Shown here piece after piece: positions 1 to 9,151 of a stretch of DNA of 64,000 nt. The DNA lies in NCBI RefSeq assembly GCF_039871975.1, contig NZ_JBDPLL010000001.1. One strand, written 5' to 3'. The number at the start of each line of letters is the position of its first letter. Position 1 is the stretch's first letter. Made by a program: the position numbers and the translations under genes. This DNA is from Trichormus_B sp936914905 (lineage in GTDB: Bacteria; Cyanobacteriota; Cyanobacteriia; Cyanobacteriales; Nostocaceae). The notes beneath the pieces are model-generated. The model searched no databases. It was not told the origin of the DNA and saw nothing but the letters and a program-made list of their open reading frames with translations.

Positions 1-94
1 AGTTGAATCAGGTGAAAATTTAAGTGTTTCCCCAATTACCCGTAAATACAAATACCTCTTGGGGTTGGGGTTGACTTGGTGCAAATTCCTGTTG

Positions 95-607
95 TTAGTA
101 TTGTTCTGGTAAGGTTTGGGGATCGCCTGGATAACCAATTGCGATCGCAGTTATTGGCTCATATCCCTCTGGAATATTGTATAGTTCTCGAGTCTTGGAA
201 GCCTCAAATCCTCCCATTTGGTGGACAAATAACCTTAAGGAGGTAGCCTGAATGGTGAGACTACAAACTGCTGCCCCCACATCATAAAAAGCATGGTAGT
301 TTGGATTGCCATTTTTCTCAAAATTAAGCTTGGCTACCGCAATCATCAAAACAGGAGCATGTTTCACCCATACTTGATTTGCTTCAATGAGACAACTGAG
401 TAACTGGTTCAATTCTGTGGGATTTTCCTGTGTCACCACAATAAAATGCCAAGGTTGTTCGTTGTAACAAGACGCTGTCCAACGAGTAGCTTCCAATAAA
501 CTACAAATTGTTTCTGGGGTAATGGGTTTTTTATAAAATGCTAACGGACTCCAACGTTGTTACAATAATTGGTGAATTGGATACTGGTAATTAGAGGGTT
601 TTTCCAT
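95..607 (-). pseudogene. Nitroreductase family protein, interrupted by an in-frame stop
   Basis: The reading frame starts at ATG 607 (MEKPSNYQYPIHQLL), meets TAA at 560-562 (codon 16), then continues open with QRWSPLAFYKKPIT and SLLEATRWTASCYNEQPWHF to a stop at 95. The 'NEQPWHF' segment and the later 'AIAIGYPGD' are typical of FMN-dependent nitroreductases, which reduce nitro or quinone substrates with NAD(P)H. Without the stop the length (about 170 aa) would be short to normal for the family. It begins 13 bp after the end of the kinase/binding-protein pseudogene on the same strand. A start inside codon 38 (TTG) could give a 133-aa product but would lack the FMN-binding N-terminus, so I call it a pseudogene. 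Confidence 0.75.
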
Positions 608-619
608 GATGAGGTTGTA

Positions 620-2760
620 TTAAATTTTCCAATTTTTGGGAATTGGCTCAAAATCATACCCAGTGCGCGAGCAATTACCGGGAACAATTTTTACAAGTTG
701 GACTGAGGTATTGCGATAGCCTGATGGTAAAAGGCGAATTTTCCCAGCAGCACCTGTGGGAGAAAATTCAGGTGATAAAAGTTATGGACTCCAGGACGGC
801 TGGGATCTGTTTCTAATGCCACGATTAAGGCTCTTGTGGCATTATTATACGCCAAGGCAGTACGCCAACTCACATCACCACCCCATAACTGTTGGGATTT
901 TTTGGTAAAATCGGATTTGGAATCACCATTAATTTTGGAATAACCATATGCTAGGGAACTGCTACTACCATTCCTACAGCTTGTTCTCTACCAATTTCCA
1001 AAGTTTTCAGTGTCTAGACATCATCTCCTCCTAATAATGTTAGACGTTTTTGATTCACCTGAACTACTTCCAATGCTTTGTCTAAAGTTTCGGTTTTAGT
1101 AGCTAACATTAAAACTTCTGCATTTTGCCAAAGCGCCTGTTTTACACTTTTAGCTGGACTAAAATTTGCTTGAGATAAATCAAATTCGCCAGTTACTTCT
1201 CTACGCTCAAGTAAAATAGATGTCTAATGCTGCACTTGGGTCAGTACCAATAGGTACAGATGCAACAATGCTATAGTTCTTTATCAAGCCGATGTCGGCA
1301 TTATTCAGATATATCAGTGCTTCTGGGTCGTTTAGTTTTAGGGATGCTGTGAAGTTAGCGATCGCTTGCTCATAGTTTTTAGCGGCTATAGCCCTAGCAA
1401 CATCTTTCGTCAGCTAGAGAAATATCGCCAGGACTGAATATTTTTTCTCCAAAACTAATACATTAGCTAATTATAATTAATTTGTTACTGTTATTAGTTT
1501 CATTACCAGTGGTACCATTTTCAGATTTTACTACAGATTTATTAATAAAAAACTAAATACCACCACCTAGTATACCTATTGTTAACATTGTTAACACCAG
1601 AGGAATATAACTAAAACCTTAGGTTCATTCTTTTGGGACATAAACTATTTTTAATTGAGTTTAATTTACTATTAAAGTGTGAAATCTCATTCTCCAGCGG
1701 CATATCGTCTCAAGAATTTCTGATAGTTCATAACTAGTACCACACGCTTTTAAAGTATTGATAATTCTAATTTATAGATCAATCGAAATAATGTATGTTG
1801 TTACAGAAATGGCAATTAAGGCGGCAGCAACTGGGAAAATAACTACTTGCTGAATGCCCAGGCTACTCCGTAACAATGGGATCAAAAATAGAACGACAAA
1901 AGTAATTCTGGGGATAATAAATAAGTCAAATTTTTCTAACCAGCGTCTAGTTTGAGCAAGAATTAAACTACGTAAAATTACAACGGTAATAGCCAAAGTA
2001 ATAATGGGGTTTTCAACTAGACTAAAAAGTATGATCGCTATTAAAGCCCCTTCAAATCCACTAAAAGCAGCCCCAGCTAATAATTCCCATATAGCACAAG
2101 CCGATTCTACTGGTATTGGTGGCTGTGGTTGCGGTAAAGCTAGCTGTGGGAAGAACTGTGGGAAGTGGTGGAGAGAGGGCTTCTAGAACTTCTGCAGCTT
2201 AATGAAAGCGTTGATTGGCAGCAGGTAGCTACATTCTGTCTAAAATATCAGCTAGTCTGTCGTTGAAAGTGGCTTGCGTGCGCCATTTCCACTGATTATT
2301 GTAGGCATCAAATAGTTTATTTGCTTTTTGCCCAGTGAGTAAGGTGATGAGGGTAACTGCTAAAGCGTATAAATCTGTAGATGGAAACACTTGATTTCCA
2401 GACATTTGTTCGGGTGGTGCAAATCCCATAGAATAAATTCCTGTGGAAGCAGTAGAACCACCAGGGGTATCAGTCACTTGTTTAACTGCACCAAAATCCA
2501 AGATAAATAGTCTTCCATCCCGAGGGCGCATAATATTGGAGGGTTTAATGTCTCTCTGGATAATGCCTTTGTTGTAGATAAAAGTTAGAACTGGGAGAAT
2601 TTATGTGAGTATTTGTATTATCCCTATTTCCGAAAATTTGCCTTCTTAAACTAATTCTTTTTCTAGATTTTGCCCATCAATATATTCTTGAACTAGATAA
2701 AAAAACTGCTGTTGTTGTCCAGGTTGTAAACTTTGGACGGGTACAGTAAACTTCCATTTT
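620..2760 (-). pseudogene. Decayed Ser/Thr protein kinase - ABC-type substrate-binding fusion
   Basis: Read right to left, the first part is a protein kinase catalytic domain: FYLVQEYIDGQNLEKEL, then QRDIKPSNIM (the HRD histidine is Q), LFILDFGAVKQ (DFG), GFAPPEQMSGN (APE region) and the ATFNDRLADILDRM end. A hydrophobic segment lies near 1772-1996, and the distal part (about 620-1440) matches branched-chain-amino-acid-type periplasmic binding proteins (DPEALIYLNNADIGLI; PTGAAGKIRLLPSGYR; VQLVKIVPG; GYDFEPIP). Cyanobacteria have a family with exactly this kinase-TM-binding-protein order, probably a membrane receptor kinase. At least two stops lie in the kinase and several frameshifts in the sensor part, and the first roughly 80 residues including the glycine loop are missing at 2760, next to a short tandem repeat. 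No functional product is expected. Confidence 0.75.
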
Positions 2761-2768
2761 AGTTATTT

Positions 2769-2826
2769 GTCATTAGTCATTAGTCATTAGCCAACTACTT
2801 TTGACTACTGACTACTGACTACTGAC
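2769..2826. repeat. Short 7-bp tandem repeats (STRR)
   Basis: Three units of gtcatta (2769-2790) followed after a short spacer by about four units of ctgacta (2802-2826). Heptameric short tandem repeats of this kind are characteristic of heterocystous cyanobacteria. This array sits exactly where the 5' end of the kinase pseudogene is lost. Confidence 0.8.
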
Positions 2827-2833
2827 AAAATGT

Positions 2834-3847
2834 TTATTCAGCCTCAGCTGGGTTGGGCGTTAATGTATCCAATGCAGTTACCACTAGATTCTTTTGTGAT
2901 AATTTTAACGTATCGCCATCCCATCCAGGGGTAGCAAACTGAGGTAAAATTTCCTGACTAAAAGCTTCTGCTGCTTTGGATCTATAGCGATTGGGATTAA
3001 AAATCAGCCACAGGGTTCGCTTGACAACTACACCTTCAATGGGAGTACGGTGTAGCACACCCATTTGTAATTCTTTCGCGATCGCAGAGGTAGAGACAAA
3101 AGCAGCCCCTAAACCAGACTGCACTGCATTTTTAATTGCTTCAATGGAATTTAGTTCCATTTCAAATTTAAACCGCCTGGTATCAATTTCACAGCGTGCT
3201 AGTACCTGATCAATGACTTTGCGGATAGTAGATTGGGAATCGAGAGCAATGAATTGCAGCTTATATAGGTCGTCTTTTTGGATGGTATCTAATTTGGTAA
3301 AGGGATGGAACGTAGGTAAAATTAGCGCCAGTTCGTCTTCAGCATAAGGAACAATTTCCAAAGATTCTGTCAGTTCACCGGGGATCTCACCACCGATAAT
3401 TGCTAGATCAACTTGTCCATTAGCCACGCTCCAAGCGGTACGACGGGTAGAATGGACATGGAGTTGTACAGCTACATCGGGATATTTTTGTCGGAACATC
3501 CCAATCATGCGCGGTAAAAGATAAGTACCCGTAGTTTGAGAAGCTCCGACTATCAAAGTACCGCCTTGAAGATTTTGTAAATCCTCGATCGCGCGGCAAG
3601 TTTCTTGACACAGACTGAGAATTTTTTCACCGTAGCTCAGGAGTAGATGCCCTGCTTCGGTTAATTGAGCGCGTCGTCCTCCCCTGTCGAATAAGGGGAC
3701 ATCCAGCTGGCGTTCTAGGTTTTGAACCTGTAAACTGACTGCTGGTTGAGAGACGTAAAGACTATCAGCGGCGCGTTTGAAGCTCCCTTCTTGAGCGATC
3801 GCTTTGAGAATGCGTAACTGATCTAAAGTGAAAGGAAGGTCAGACAT
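2834..3847 (-). CDS. rbcR: LysR-type regulator RbcR
   Basis: A 337-aa LysR-type transcriptional regulator. The N-terminal winged helix-turn-helix reads MSDLPFTLDQLRILKAIA then SFKRAADSLYVSQPAVSLQV (residues about 1-65); the rest is a periplasmic-binding-protein-like effector domain. The start is set at ATG 3847, where the conserved MSDLPFTLDQ begins, not at an upstream TTG (3856). The family (RbcR / plastid Ycf30) controls RuBisCO and carbon-concentration genes in response to carbon metabolites. It is divergent from nnrU, and the block rbcR, nnrU, thioredoxin-like, ndhF is a cyanobacterial neighbourhood that fits this assignment. The paralogues NdhR and CmpR are the alternatives; sequence and context favour RbcR. 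Confidence 0.85.
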   Translation of the reverse strand: MSDLPFTLDQLRILKAIAQEGSFKRAADSLYVSQPAVSLQVQNLERQLDVPLFDRGGRRAQLTEAGHLLLSYGEKILSLCQETCRAIEDLQNLQGGTLIVGASQTTGTYLLPRMIGMFRQKYPDVAVQLHVHSTRRTAWSVANGQVDLAIIGGEIPGELTESLEIVPYAEDELALILPTFHPFTKLDTIQKDDLYKLQFIALDSQSTIRKVIDQVLARCEIDTRRFKFEMELNSIEAIKNAVQSGLGAAFVSTSAIAKELQMGVLHRTPIEGVVVKRTLWLIFNPNRYRSKAAEAFSQEILPQFATPGWDGDTLKLSQKNLVVTALDTLTPNPAEAE

Positions 3848-3979
3848 AAGGCTCAACCCACAAACTTTGAAAGGAGCGGATTTGGCAATAAATCAGGGTG
3901 GATAGCTTTGTAGCTAGGCATGATTTATGACATTGTTACATTTGAAGGCTTGATACGAAAAAGACATTACCACAACATC

Positions 3980-4005
3980 TTGACTAAAATCCTCTTGTGT
4001 ATAAT
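3980..4005 (+). promoter_or_regulatory. Possible sigma70-type promoter in the rbcR-nnrU divergent region
   Basis: TATAAT at 4000-4005 is preceded by TTGACT at 3980-3985, with a 14-bp spacer that is shorter than ideal. It lies 84 bp before the nnrU start in the 240-bp divergent region where a LysR regulator would be expected to bind. This is inference from consensus only. Confidence 0.3.
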
Positions 4006-4088
4006 CTGTTAAAGGTCAAGATGCTTACCAAATAGTAGCTTCTTTCATTGAGAATTTTAAATTTTTAATCTGGAATTGAGTTGTGTCT

Positions 4089-4805
4089 ATGATGCCGAAT
4101 CCTTGGTTCACCACCAGTCATTCTGTGATGCTGGGATTACAATTAGCTTTTGCGATCGCCCACAGCGGAGGCGCTGCTTTGCGTCCTTGGGCAGAAATAC
4201 ACATAGGACCAAGGCTATATCGCATTTTGTTTGCATTAGTTAGCTTACCCTTAGCAGTGATATTAATTATTTACTTTTTTAATCACCGTTATGATGGCTT
4301 GCAACTTTGGCAGGTGCAAGCCATACCGGGAGTAAAAGCAGTAGTTTGGGTATTGTCAGCAATTTCGTTTTTATTTTTGTATCCTGCTACTTTCAATCTA
4401 CTAGAAATTGCGGCTATTCAAAAGCCCCAAGTCTATGTTTATGAGATAGGAATTATTCGTATTACCCGCCATCCGCAAATGGTAGGACAAGTAATTTGGT
4501 GTCTTGCCCATACCCTCTGGTTAGGCACTACCTTTACTCTTGTTACATCAATGGGTTTGGTATTACACCATTTATTTGGAGTTTGGCATGGCGATCGCCG
4601 TTTGAGCAACAGCTATGGTGAAGCATTTACCGCAGTCAAACAGCGAACTTCAATAATTCCCTTTCTCGCAATTCTTGATGGTCGTCAATCTCTCCAAGGG
4701 CATGAATTTCTCCGTCCTGCTTACTTGGGAGTTGCTATTTTTATATTCCTGCTTTGGTGGTCTCACCCTCTGTTAATCGTGGGAACGAGTAGGATAGCAT
4801 GGTAG
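4089..4805 (+). CDS. NnrU family integral membrane protein
   Basis: About 238 aa with five or six hydrophobic segments (for example VMLGLQLAFAIAHSGGAALR, LYRILFALVSLPLAVILIIY, ATFNLLEIAAI) and the family's conserved histidines, including ITRHPQMVGQVIWCLAHTLW. NnrU-domain proteins include the plant 15-cis-zeta-carotene isomerase Z-ISO, a heme-dependent enzyme of carotenoid synthesis; cyanobacterial members are candidates for the same step, but that is inferred here from the family. The start is ambiguous: GTG 4083, ATG 4089 or ATG 4092. The gene is divergent from rbcR, and a strong hairpin follows it. Confidence 0.75.
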   Translation: MMPNPWFTTSHSVMLGLQLAFAIAHSGGAALRPWAEIHIGPRLYRILFALVSLPLAVILIIYFFNHRYDGLQLWQVQAIPGVKAVVWVLSAISFLFLYPATFNLLEIAAIQKPQVYVYEIGIIRITRHPQMVGQVIWCLAHTLWLGTTFTLVTSMGLVLHHLFGVWHGDRRLSNSYGEAFTAVKQRTSIIPFLAILDGRQSLQGHEFLRPAYLGVAIFIFLLWWSHPLLIVGTSRIAW

Positions 4806-4895
4806 TTTTAAGTGATCCCCAAAAGAAACTGAACATATTAATTTCATCAAATCCCTGCTGTTCAATCAGCCCTAAATTGATGTAGAATAGCTGTC

Positions 4896-4936
4896 AGTAA
4901 AAGCTAGTAATCTCTTGCCAATTACTAGCTTTTACT
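4896..4936. terminator. Perfect 16-bp hairpin downstream of nnrU
   Basis: The arms 4896-4911 (AGTAAAAGCTAGTAAT) and 4921-4936 are perfectly complementary around a 9-nt loop. It begins 90 bp after the nnrU stop. No run of T follows on the plus strand, so it could be a Rho-independent-like 3' end, an RNA stabiliser or a small mobile hairpin. Confidence 0.45.
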
Positions 4937-5476
4937 AAAATTGACTCAGATCACACTTCTGGTCTAGAATATTCAGTAAACTACCGAAAATCGGTCCAGC
5001 CACTTTGATAAATCTATCAGCTAACCACTATCAGCAATGGTAAATAACTCGCCACTTGTGGAAGAAATCTACTAGTCTGAGTAAGGTTTAATAGTTCGCC
5101 CTTGGTGGGAGAAGTATTTTAAGTTTAATGCTGACTGCTGTTTTATACTGAATAAGTTGTTTCACTAAATGTGACAATAACTAATCCTCTTTATTTAGGC
5201 AACAACGCCCAAAAAAGAGTAGAATTTCTAGTAGGTAGCTAGATATTTCGTTTCATCCTGTAGACCAGATAGCACACACTGCCATCATGATATTCGCATT
5301 TAGGCGTTACTGCTCACGTAGGATTCTATAAACAAGAGTAGCAGGAAGAAAATGCTAACTATGGCGAACATTTTTGGATTAGGATAATTGCTCCCATACT
5401 CCTGATCAAGCATTCATCAAAGTCTAAAAACGACTAGGCTTTGAACAGCAGGAAACCGCAATCAGGAGTTGAACAT
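4937..5476. other. Gene-poor spacer with a possible acetyltransferase remnant
   Basis: No open gene is seen. Near 5400-5470 one frame reads DQAFIKV, stop, KRLGFEQQETAIRS, which resembles the end of a GNAT acetyltransferase ('YKRLGF-x-x-x-ET'), but the surrounding frames are too broken to be sure. Confidence 0.25.
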
Positions 5477-5514
5477 AAAAAAGCCACCGTGAATTGGATC
5501 GCGCTGGCTTTTTT
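5477..5514 (+). terminator. Intrinsic terminator
   Basis: AAAAAAGCCA (5477-5486) pairs with TGGCTTTTTT (5505-5514), a 10-bp stem ending in a T run. It would stop transcription entering from the left before the thioredoxin-like gene. Confidence 0.6.
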
Positions 5515-5600
5515 GTCAACCAAATCATAATAGAATCACTTGCCAATCCCTGCTACTGGTAGTTACTTTGATATCAAAACCTTATAATTCAAGAGGCGTC

Positions 5601-5987
5601 ATGGTGTTGTCGGTCAGTGAACGGACATTTACTCAGGAAGTTTTAGAATCTCCGATTCCAGTTTTAGTTAATTTTGAGGCTCCTTGGTGTGGCTTGTGTC
5701 GGATCATCCACCCATTATTGCTGCAATTTCAAAGTCAATGTAGCGATGAAATAAAACTTGTGGGGGTTAACGCTGATCAAAATTTCAAACTATCTACCAC
5801 TTATAGACTTAAGTCTCTACCAACTTTACTGTTGATTGAAAAAGGTATAGTCCGACAACGCTTAGAAGGTTTTCGTAGTAGAGATGACTTTCGTATGGCT
5901 TTAGAAGAAATTAAACTCAGCTACAGTAGTAGTTATAAAATTTACAATAGCTCAAACACAGCTGACTTGGAGTGCCAATCGGCGTAA
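5601..5987 (+). CDS. Thioredoxin family protein
   Basis: 128 aa with a thioredoxin fold: the active-site motif APWCGLC puts the redox cysteines at residues 30 and 33, and SLPTLLLI contains the cis-proline loop. The start is ATG 5601, preceded by AAGAGG at a normal distance; an in-frame TTG at 5568 is less likely. The active site is WCGLC rather than the classical WCGPC, so its redox potential and partner may differ from the major thioredoxin. It likely acts as a cytosolic disulfide reductase. It lies between nnrU and ndhF with its own terminators on both sides, so it is probably monocistronic. Confidence 0.85.
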   Translation: MVLSVSERTFTQEVLESPIPVLVNFEAPWCGLCRIIHPLLLQFQSQCSDEIKLVGVNADQNFKLSTTYRLKSLPTLLLIEKGIVRQRLEGFRSRDDFRMALEEIKLSYSSSYKIYNSSNTADLECQSA

Positions 5988-6085
5988 TTGGGAACAGGTA
6001 AGAGGGAGACGTTTTTCTTCCCAGTACCAAGTACCAAGTACCTAATCCCCAGTTCCCAGTTCCCAAATATAAAACCATGCTTAAC

Positions 6086-6119
6086 ACCTCACCCGAATCT
6101 GATTGGGTGGGGTATTTTA
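6086..6119 (+). terminator. Intrinsic terminator after the thioredoxin-like gene
   Basis: ACCTCACCC (6086-6094) pairs with GGGTGGGGT (6105-6113), a 9-bp stem with one G-T pair and a 10-nt loop, followed by ATTTTATTAT. Between the gene and this stem (6015-6065) are short tandem units agtacca and cagttcc. Confidence 0.65.
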
Positions 6120-6309
6120 TTATCAATCAGGCCGACATCGTTTATTTGTTGTTCGTGTGAAATGAGGTTTATTTGGTTTATCCTGATTGATCCAATAAAA
6201 TTATAGCTGTCACTATTATTAATAGTTCCGCTCTGGACAGTTGCCTGTGGGAGAAACTTGTACAGCACTGTCCTAAATTTGTCAAGAATTCTAAAAGTAG
6301 GCGTCAGTG

Positions 6310-8397
6310 ATGGAAGCAATCTATCAGTATGCCTGGCTGATTCCAGTATTACCTCTTTTGGGAGCAATGCTGGTCGGTCTAGGGCTAATCTCAATAAATC
6401 AGGTGACAAATCGCCTGCGACAGCTTAATGCAGTGGTAATTATCTCCCTCATGGGAGCAGCTATGGGACTGTCGTTGGCCTTGCTGTGGAGTCAATTTCA
6501 AGGACATGAGCCTTATCTCCGCACGCTGGAATGGGCAGCAGCAGGTAATTTTCACTTGACTATGGGCTACACTATTGACCACCTAACAGCCCTGATGTTA
6601 GTGATTGTCACAACAGTAGCCTTCCTAGTCATGATTTACACTGATGGCTACATGTCCCATGACCCTGGGTACGTAAGGTTTTACGCCTATCTCAGCTTAT
6701 TTGGCTCTTCAATGTTGGGGTTGGTGGTCAGTCCCAACCTGGTACAAATTTATATCTTCTGGGAATTAGTAGGGATGTGTTCCTACCTCCTCGTTGGCTT
6801 TTGGTACGATCGCAAAGCGGCAGCAGATGCTTGTCAAAAGGCATTTGTAACTAACCGCGTTGGTGATTTTGGCCTACTTCTGGGTATTCTGGGGCTATTT
6901 TGGGCAACAGGTAGCTTTGATTTTATGATCATGGGCGATCGCCTGGCGGAACTGGTAGAAACAGGTTCTGTGAGCAATTTTCTCGCCATCCTGTTTGCGA
7001 TTTTAGTCTTCCTTGGTCCAGTTGCCAAATCTGCCCAATTCCCCCTCCACGTTTGGCTACCAGATGCAATGGAAGGTCCTACACCCATTTCTGCCCTCAT
7101 CCATGCGGCGACAATGGTAGCAGCAGGTGTATTCCTGATTGCGCGGATGTACCCAGTATTTGAACACGTTCCCGCTGCAATGACCGTGATCGCTTTCACT
7201 GGGGCATTTACAGCATTTTTGGGGGCTACCATCGCTATTACCCAAAACGATATCAAAAAGGGCTTGGCTTACTCCACCATTTCCCAACTCGGTTACATGG
7301 TAATGGCTATGGGAGTAGGTGCTTACAGTGCTGGATTATTCCACCTCATGACCCACGCCTATTTCAAGGCCATGCTATTCTTGGGTTCAGGTTCGGTGAT
7401 TCACGGTATGGAAGGCGTGGTTGGTCATGATGCTGTTTTAGCACAGGATATGCGGTTAATGGGTGGACTACGGAAATATATGCCCGCCACCGGTATCACC
7501 TTCTTAACTGGTTGTTTGGCCATTTCCGGGATTCCTCCCTTTGCTGGTTTTTGGTCAAAAGATGAAATTCTAGGTGCGGCTTTTGCTGCTAACCCCCTGT
7601 TATGGTTCATTGGTTGGGTAACAGCTGGGATTACCGCTTTCTATATGTTTAGAATGTATTTCTCGACATTTGAGGGCAAATTTCGGGGTAATGATGAAAA
7701 AATCAAAACCGAACTCAAAAATGCTGCAGCTGCCGCTGCTGAAAAATTAGGTGCTGTTGAACTAGCACCTAACTTTGGACCTGGGGCGATGAAAAAAGGT
7801 GAACTGGATAATCATTCTCATGACTCCCACGGACATCACAGCACTTCTCCCGATGAGTCTCCTTGGACAATGACTCTACCGTTGTTGGTGTTGGCTGTGC
7901 CTTCAATTTTGATTGGTTTGGTGGGTACTCCCTACGCCAATTATTTTGAGCAGTTTATCTTTTCTCCCAATGAAAGCCTAGCAGAAGTGATGGAAAAGGC
8001 TGCGGAATTTGACCCCCATGAGTTTTACATTATGGCGGGTAGTTCTGTAGCTATTTCTGTGGTGGGGATTACTTTGGCGGTGCTGATGTATTTAGCCCAG
8101 AAAATTGACCCTGCCGCGATCGCATCTAAAATCAAGCCACTGTATGAATTATCCTTGAACAAGTGGTACTTTGACGATATTTATAATCGTGTGTTTGTGC
8201 TTGGTTTGCGTCGTGTTGCTAGACAAGTGATGGAAGTTGATTTCCGCGTTGTTGACGGTGTTGTTAATTTAACTGGCTTCTTTACCTTGGTTAGTGGTGA
8301 AGGTTTGAAATACCTAGAAAACGGTCGGGTTCAATTCTATGCCTTAATTGTTTTTGGTGCTGTTTTGGGCTTGGTGATTGTTTTTGGTGTTACCTGA
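6310..8397 (+). CDS. ndhF: NAD(P)H-quinone oxidoreductase subunit 5 (NdhF)
   Basis: 695 aa, the proton-pumping antiporter-like subunit 5 of the cyanobacterial NDH-1 complex in the thylakoid membrane, used for respiration and cyclic electron flow. The N-terminal Proton_antipo_N and central Proton_antipo_M regions are intact (YIFWELVGMCSYLLVGFW; SAQFPLHVWLPDAMEGPTP; LAYSTISQLGYMVMAMGVG; IHAATMVAAGVFLIAR), as is the C-terminal NdhF-specific region. A histidine-rich loop (HSHDSHGHH) lies near residue 500. The start is ATG 6310; GTG 6307 directly precedes it. The ndhD partner, usually found next to ndhF1 in this group, lies 17 kb away on the other strand. Confidence 0.95.
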   Translation: MEAIYQYAWLIPVLPLLGAMLVGLGLISINQVTNRLRQLNAVVIISLMGAAMGLSLALLWSQFQGHEPYLRTLEWAAAGNFHLTMGYTIDHLTALMLVIVTTVAFLVMIYTDGYMSHDPGYVRFYAYLSLFGSSMLGLVVSPNLVQIYIFWELVGMCSYLLVGFWYDRKAAADACQKAFVTNRVGDFGLLLGILGLFWATGSFDFMIMGDRLAELVETGSVSNFLAILFAILVFLGPVAKSAQFPLHVWLPDAMEGPTPISALIHAATMVAAGVFLIARMYPVFEHVPAAMTVIAFTGAFTAFLGATIAITQNDIKKGLAYSTISQLGYMVMAMGVGAYSAGLFHLMTHAYFKAMLFLGSGSVIHGMEGVVGHDAVLAQDMRLMGGLRKYMPATGITFLTGCLAISGIPPFAGFWSKDEILGAAFAANPLLWFIGWVTAGITAFYMFRMYFSTFEGKFRGNDEKIKTELKNAAAAAAEKLGAVELAPNFGPGAMKKGELDNHSHDSHGHHSTSPDESPWTMTLPLLVLAVPSILIGLVGTPYANYFEQFIFSPNESLAEVMEKAAEFDPHEFYIMAGSSVAISVVGITLAVLMYLAQKIDPAAIASKIKPLYELSLNKWYFDDIYNRVFVLGLRRVARQVMEVDFRVVDGVVNLTGFFTLVSGEGLKYLENGRVQFYALIVFGAVLGLVIVFGVT

Positions 8398-8415
8398 TTT
8401 TAATGGGGGTGGGCG

Positions 8416-8609
8416 TTTGTCCGCCCCTAGATTATTTTTTTCACCCAGAGGCGCTCCAGACGCAGAGAGTAATTTTGTTTCGCGGGATCGCTAAGGATAG
8501 TGGATTAAATAATTTGTCCGCCCCTAGATTATTTTTTTCACCCAGAGGCGCTCCAGACGCAGAGAGTAATTTTGTTTCGCGGGATCGCTAAGGATAGTGG
8601 ATTAAATAA
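8416..8609. repeat. 97-bp direct tandem duplication including an IS end
   Basis: Two identical 97-bp units, 8416-8512 and 8513-8609. Each unit contains non-IS sequence (tttgtccgcccctag...) and ends with the first 18 bp of the adjacent ISAzo13-type element (ggatagtggattaaataa), so the duplication happened after the IS arrived. Confidence 0.9.
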
Positions 8610-9020
8610 CCTGTAGCTCTGGTTTAGGGATGTAATTCCATTGGGGCAAGAATTCATCAAAAACAATCTTCAGATTTAATTTAAAGTCAACAGCCACATT
8701 TCGGTCGGTTTGATAGGTCTTATAGAGAATGGTCGTCAAGAATTTGAGTCCAGTTCGGGTGGTTACCGTTGCCATGAGGTCTTTTACAGTATGGAAACTC
8801 TCACAAATCAGCTCCTGACACAGGGGAGAAATATGAGGAAAGAAACGATGCCCAATGGGATTGTACTTGGAGCTGTAGGGGGGATTAATGACGGATGGGA
8901 ATTTCCATGGTCAGTTCATTAACTGACGCCTGTAAGTCCTGTTTTGAAGATGTAATAGGGAGAGCTATTCTAGTGTATAGATATGATTGGTACTCTTACA
9001 CCTTATTTAATCCACTTTCC
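8592..9020 (-). mobile_element. ISAzo13-family element, internally deleted (MITE-like) copy
   Basis: A 429-bp copy in reverse orientation. The ends match the other copies in the window: GGAAAGTGGATTAAATAAGG at the transposase-5' side and GGATAGTGGATTAAATAACC at the other. It is flanked by TAA at 8589-8591 and 9021-9023 (TTA in element orientation). About 330 bp encode the C-terminal end of the transposase in decayed form (NYIPKPEL-type tail; PQWNY region); the sequence then jumps from 'aatagctctcc' straight to the 5' end at about 8972. The transposase core is deleted, so it could only move in trans. Confidence 0.8.
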
Positions 9021-9151
9021 TAAGGAGTAAAGGTGCAGAGTTTTAGATTTTGAATATGTGGATACCTAATTCATCCATTAGTTATAGGAGTTACACATTG
9101 ACAAAAAAACTCATCCATGGGTATATTGACAAAAAAACTCATCCATGGGTA

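Noticed and set aside
2004..2186. Plus-strand frame with a Gly/Cys-rich end (GGCGCGKASCGKNCGKWW), like a metallothionein
   Set aside because: It lies antisense to the linker of the decayed kinase/binding-protein gene, has no ribosome site, and the Cys-rich part is the complement of a Pro/Thr-rich linker.
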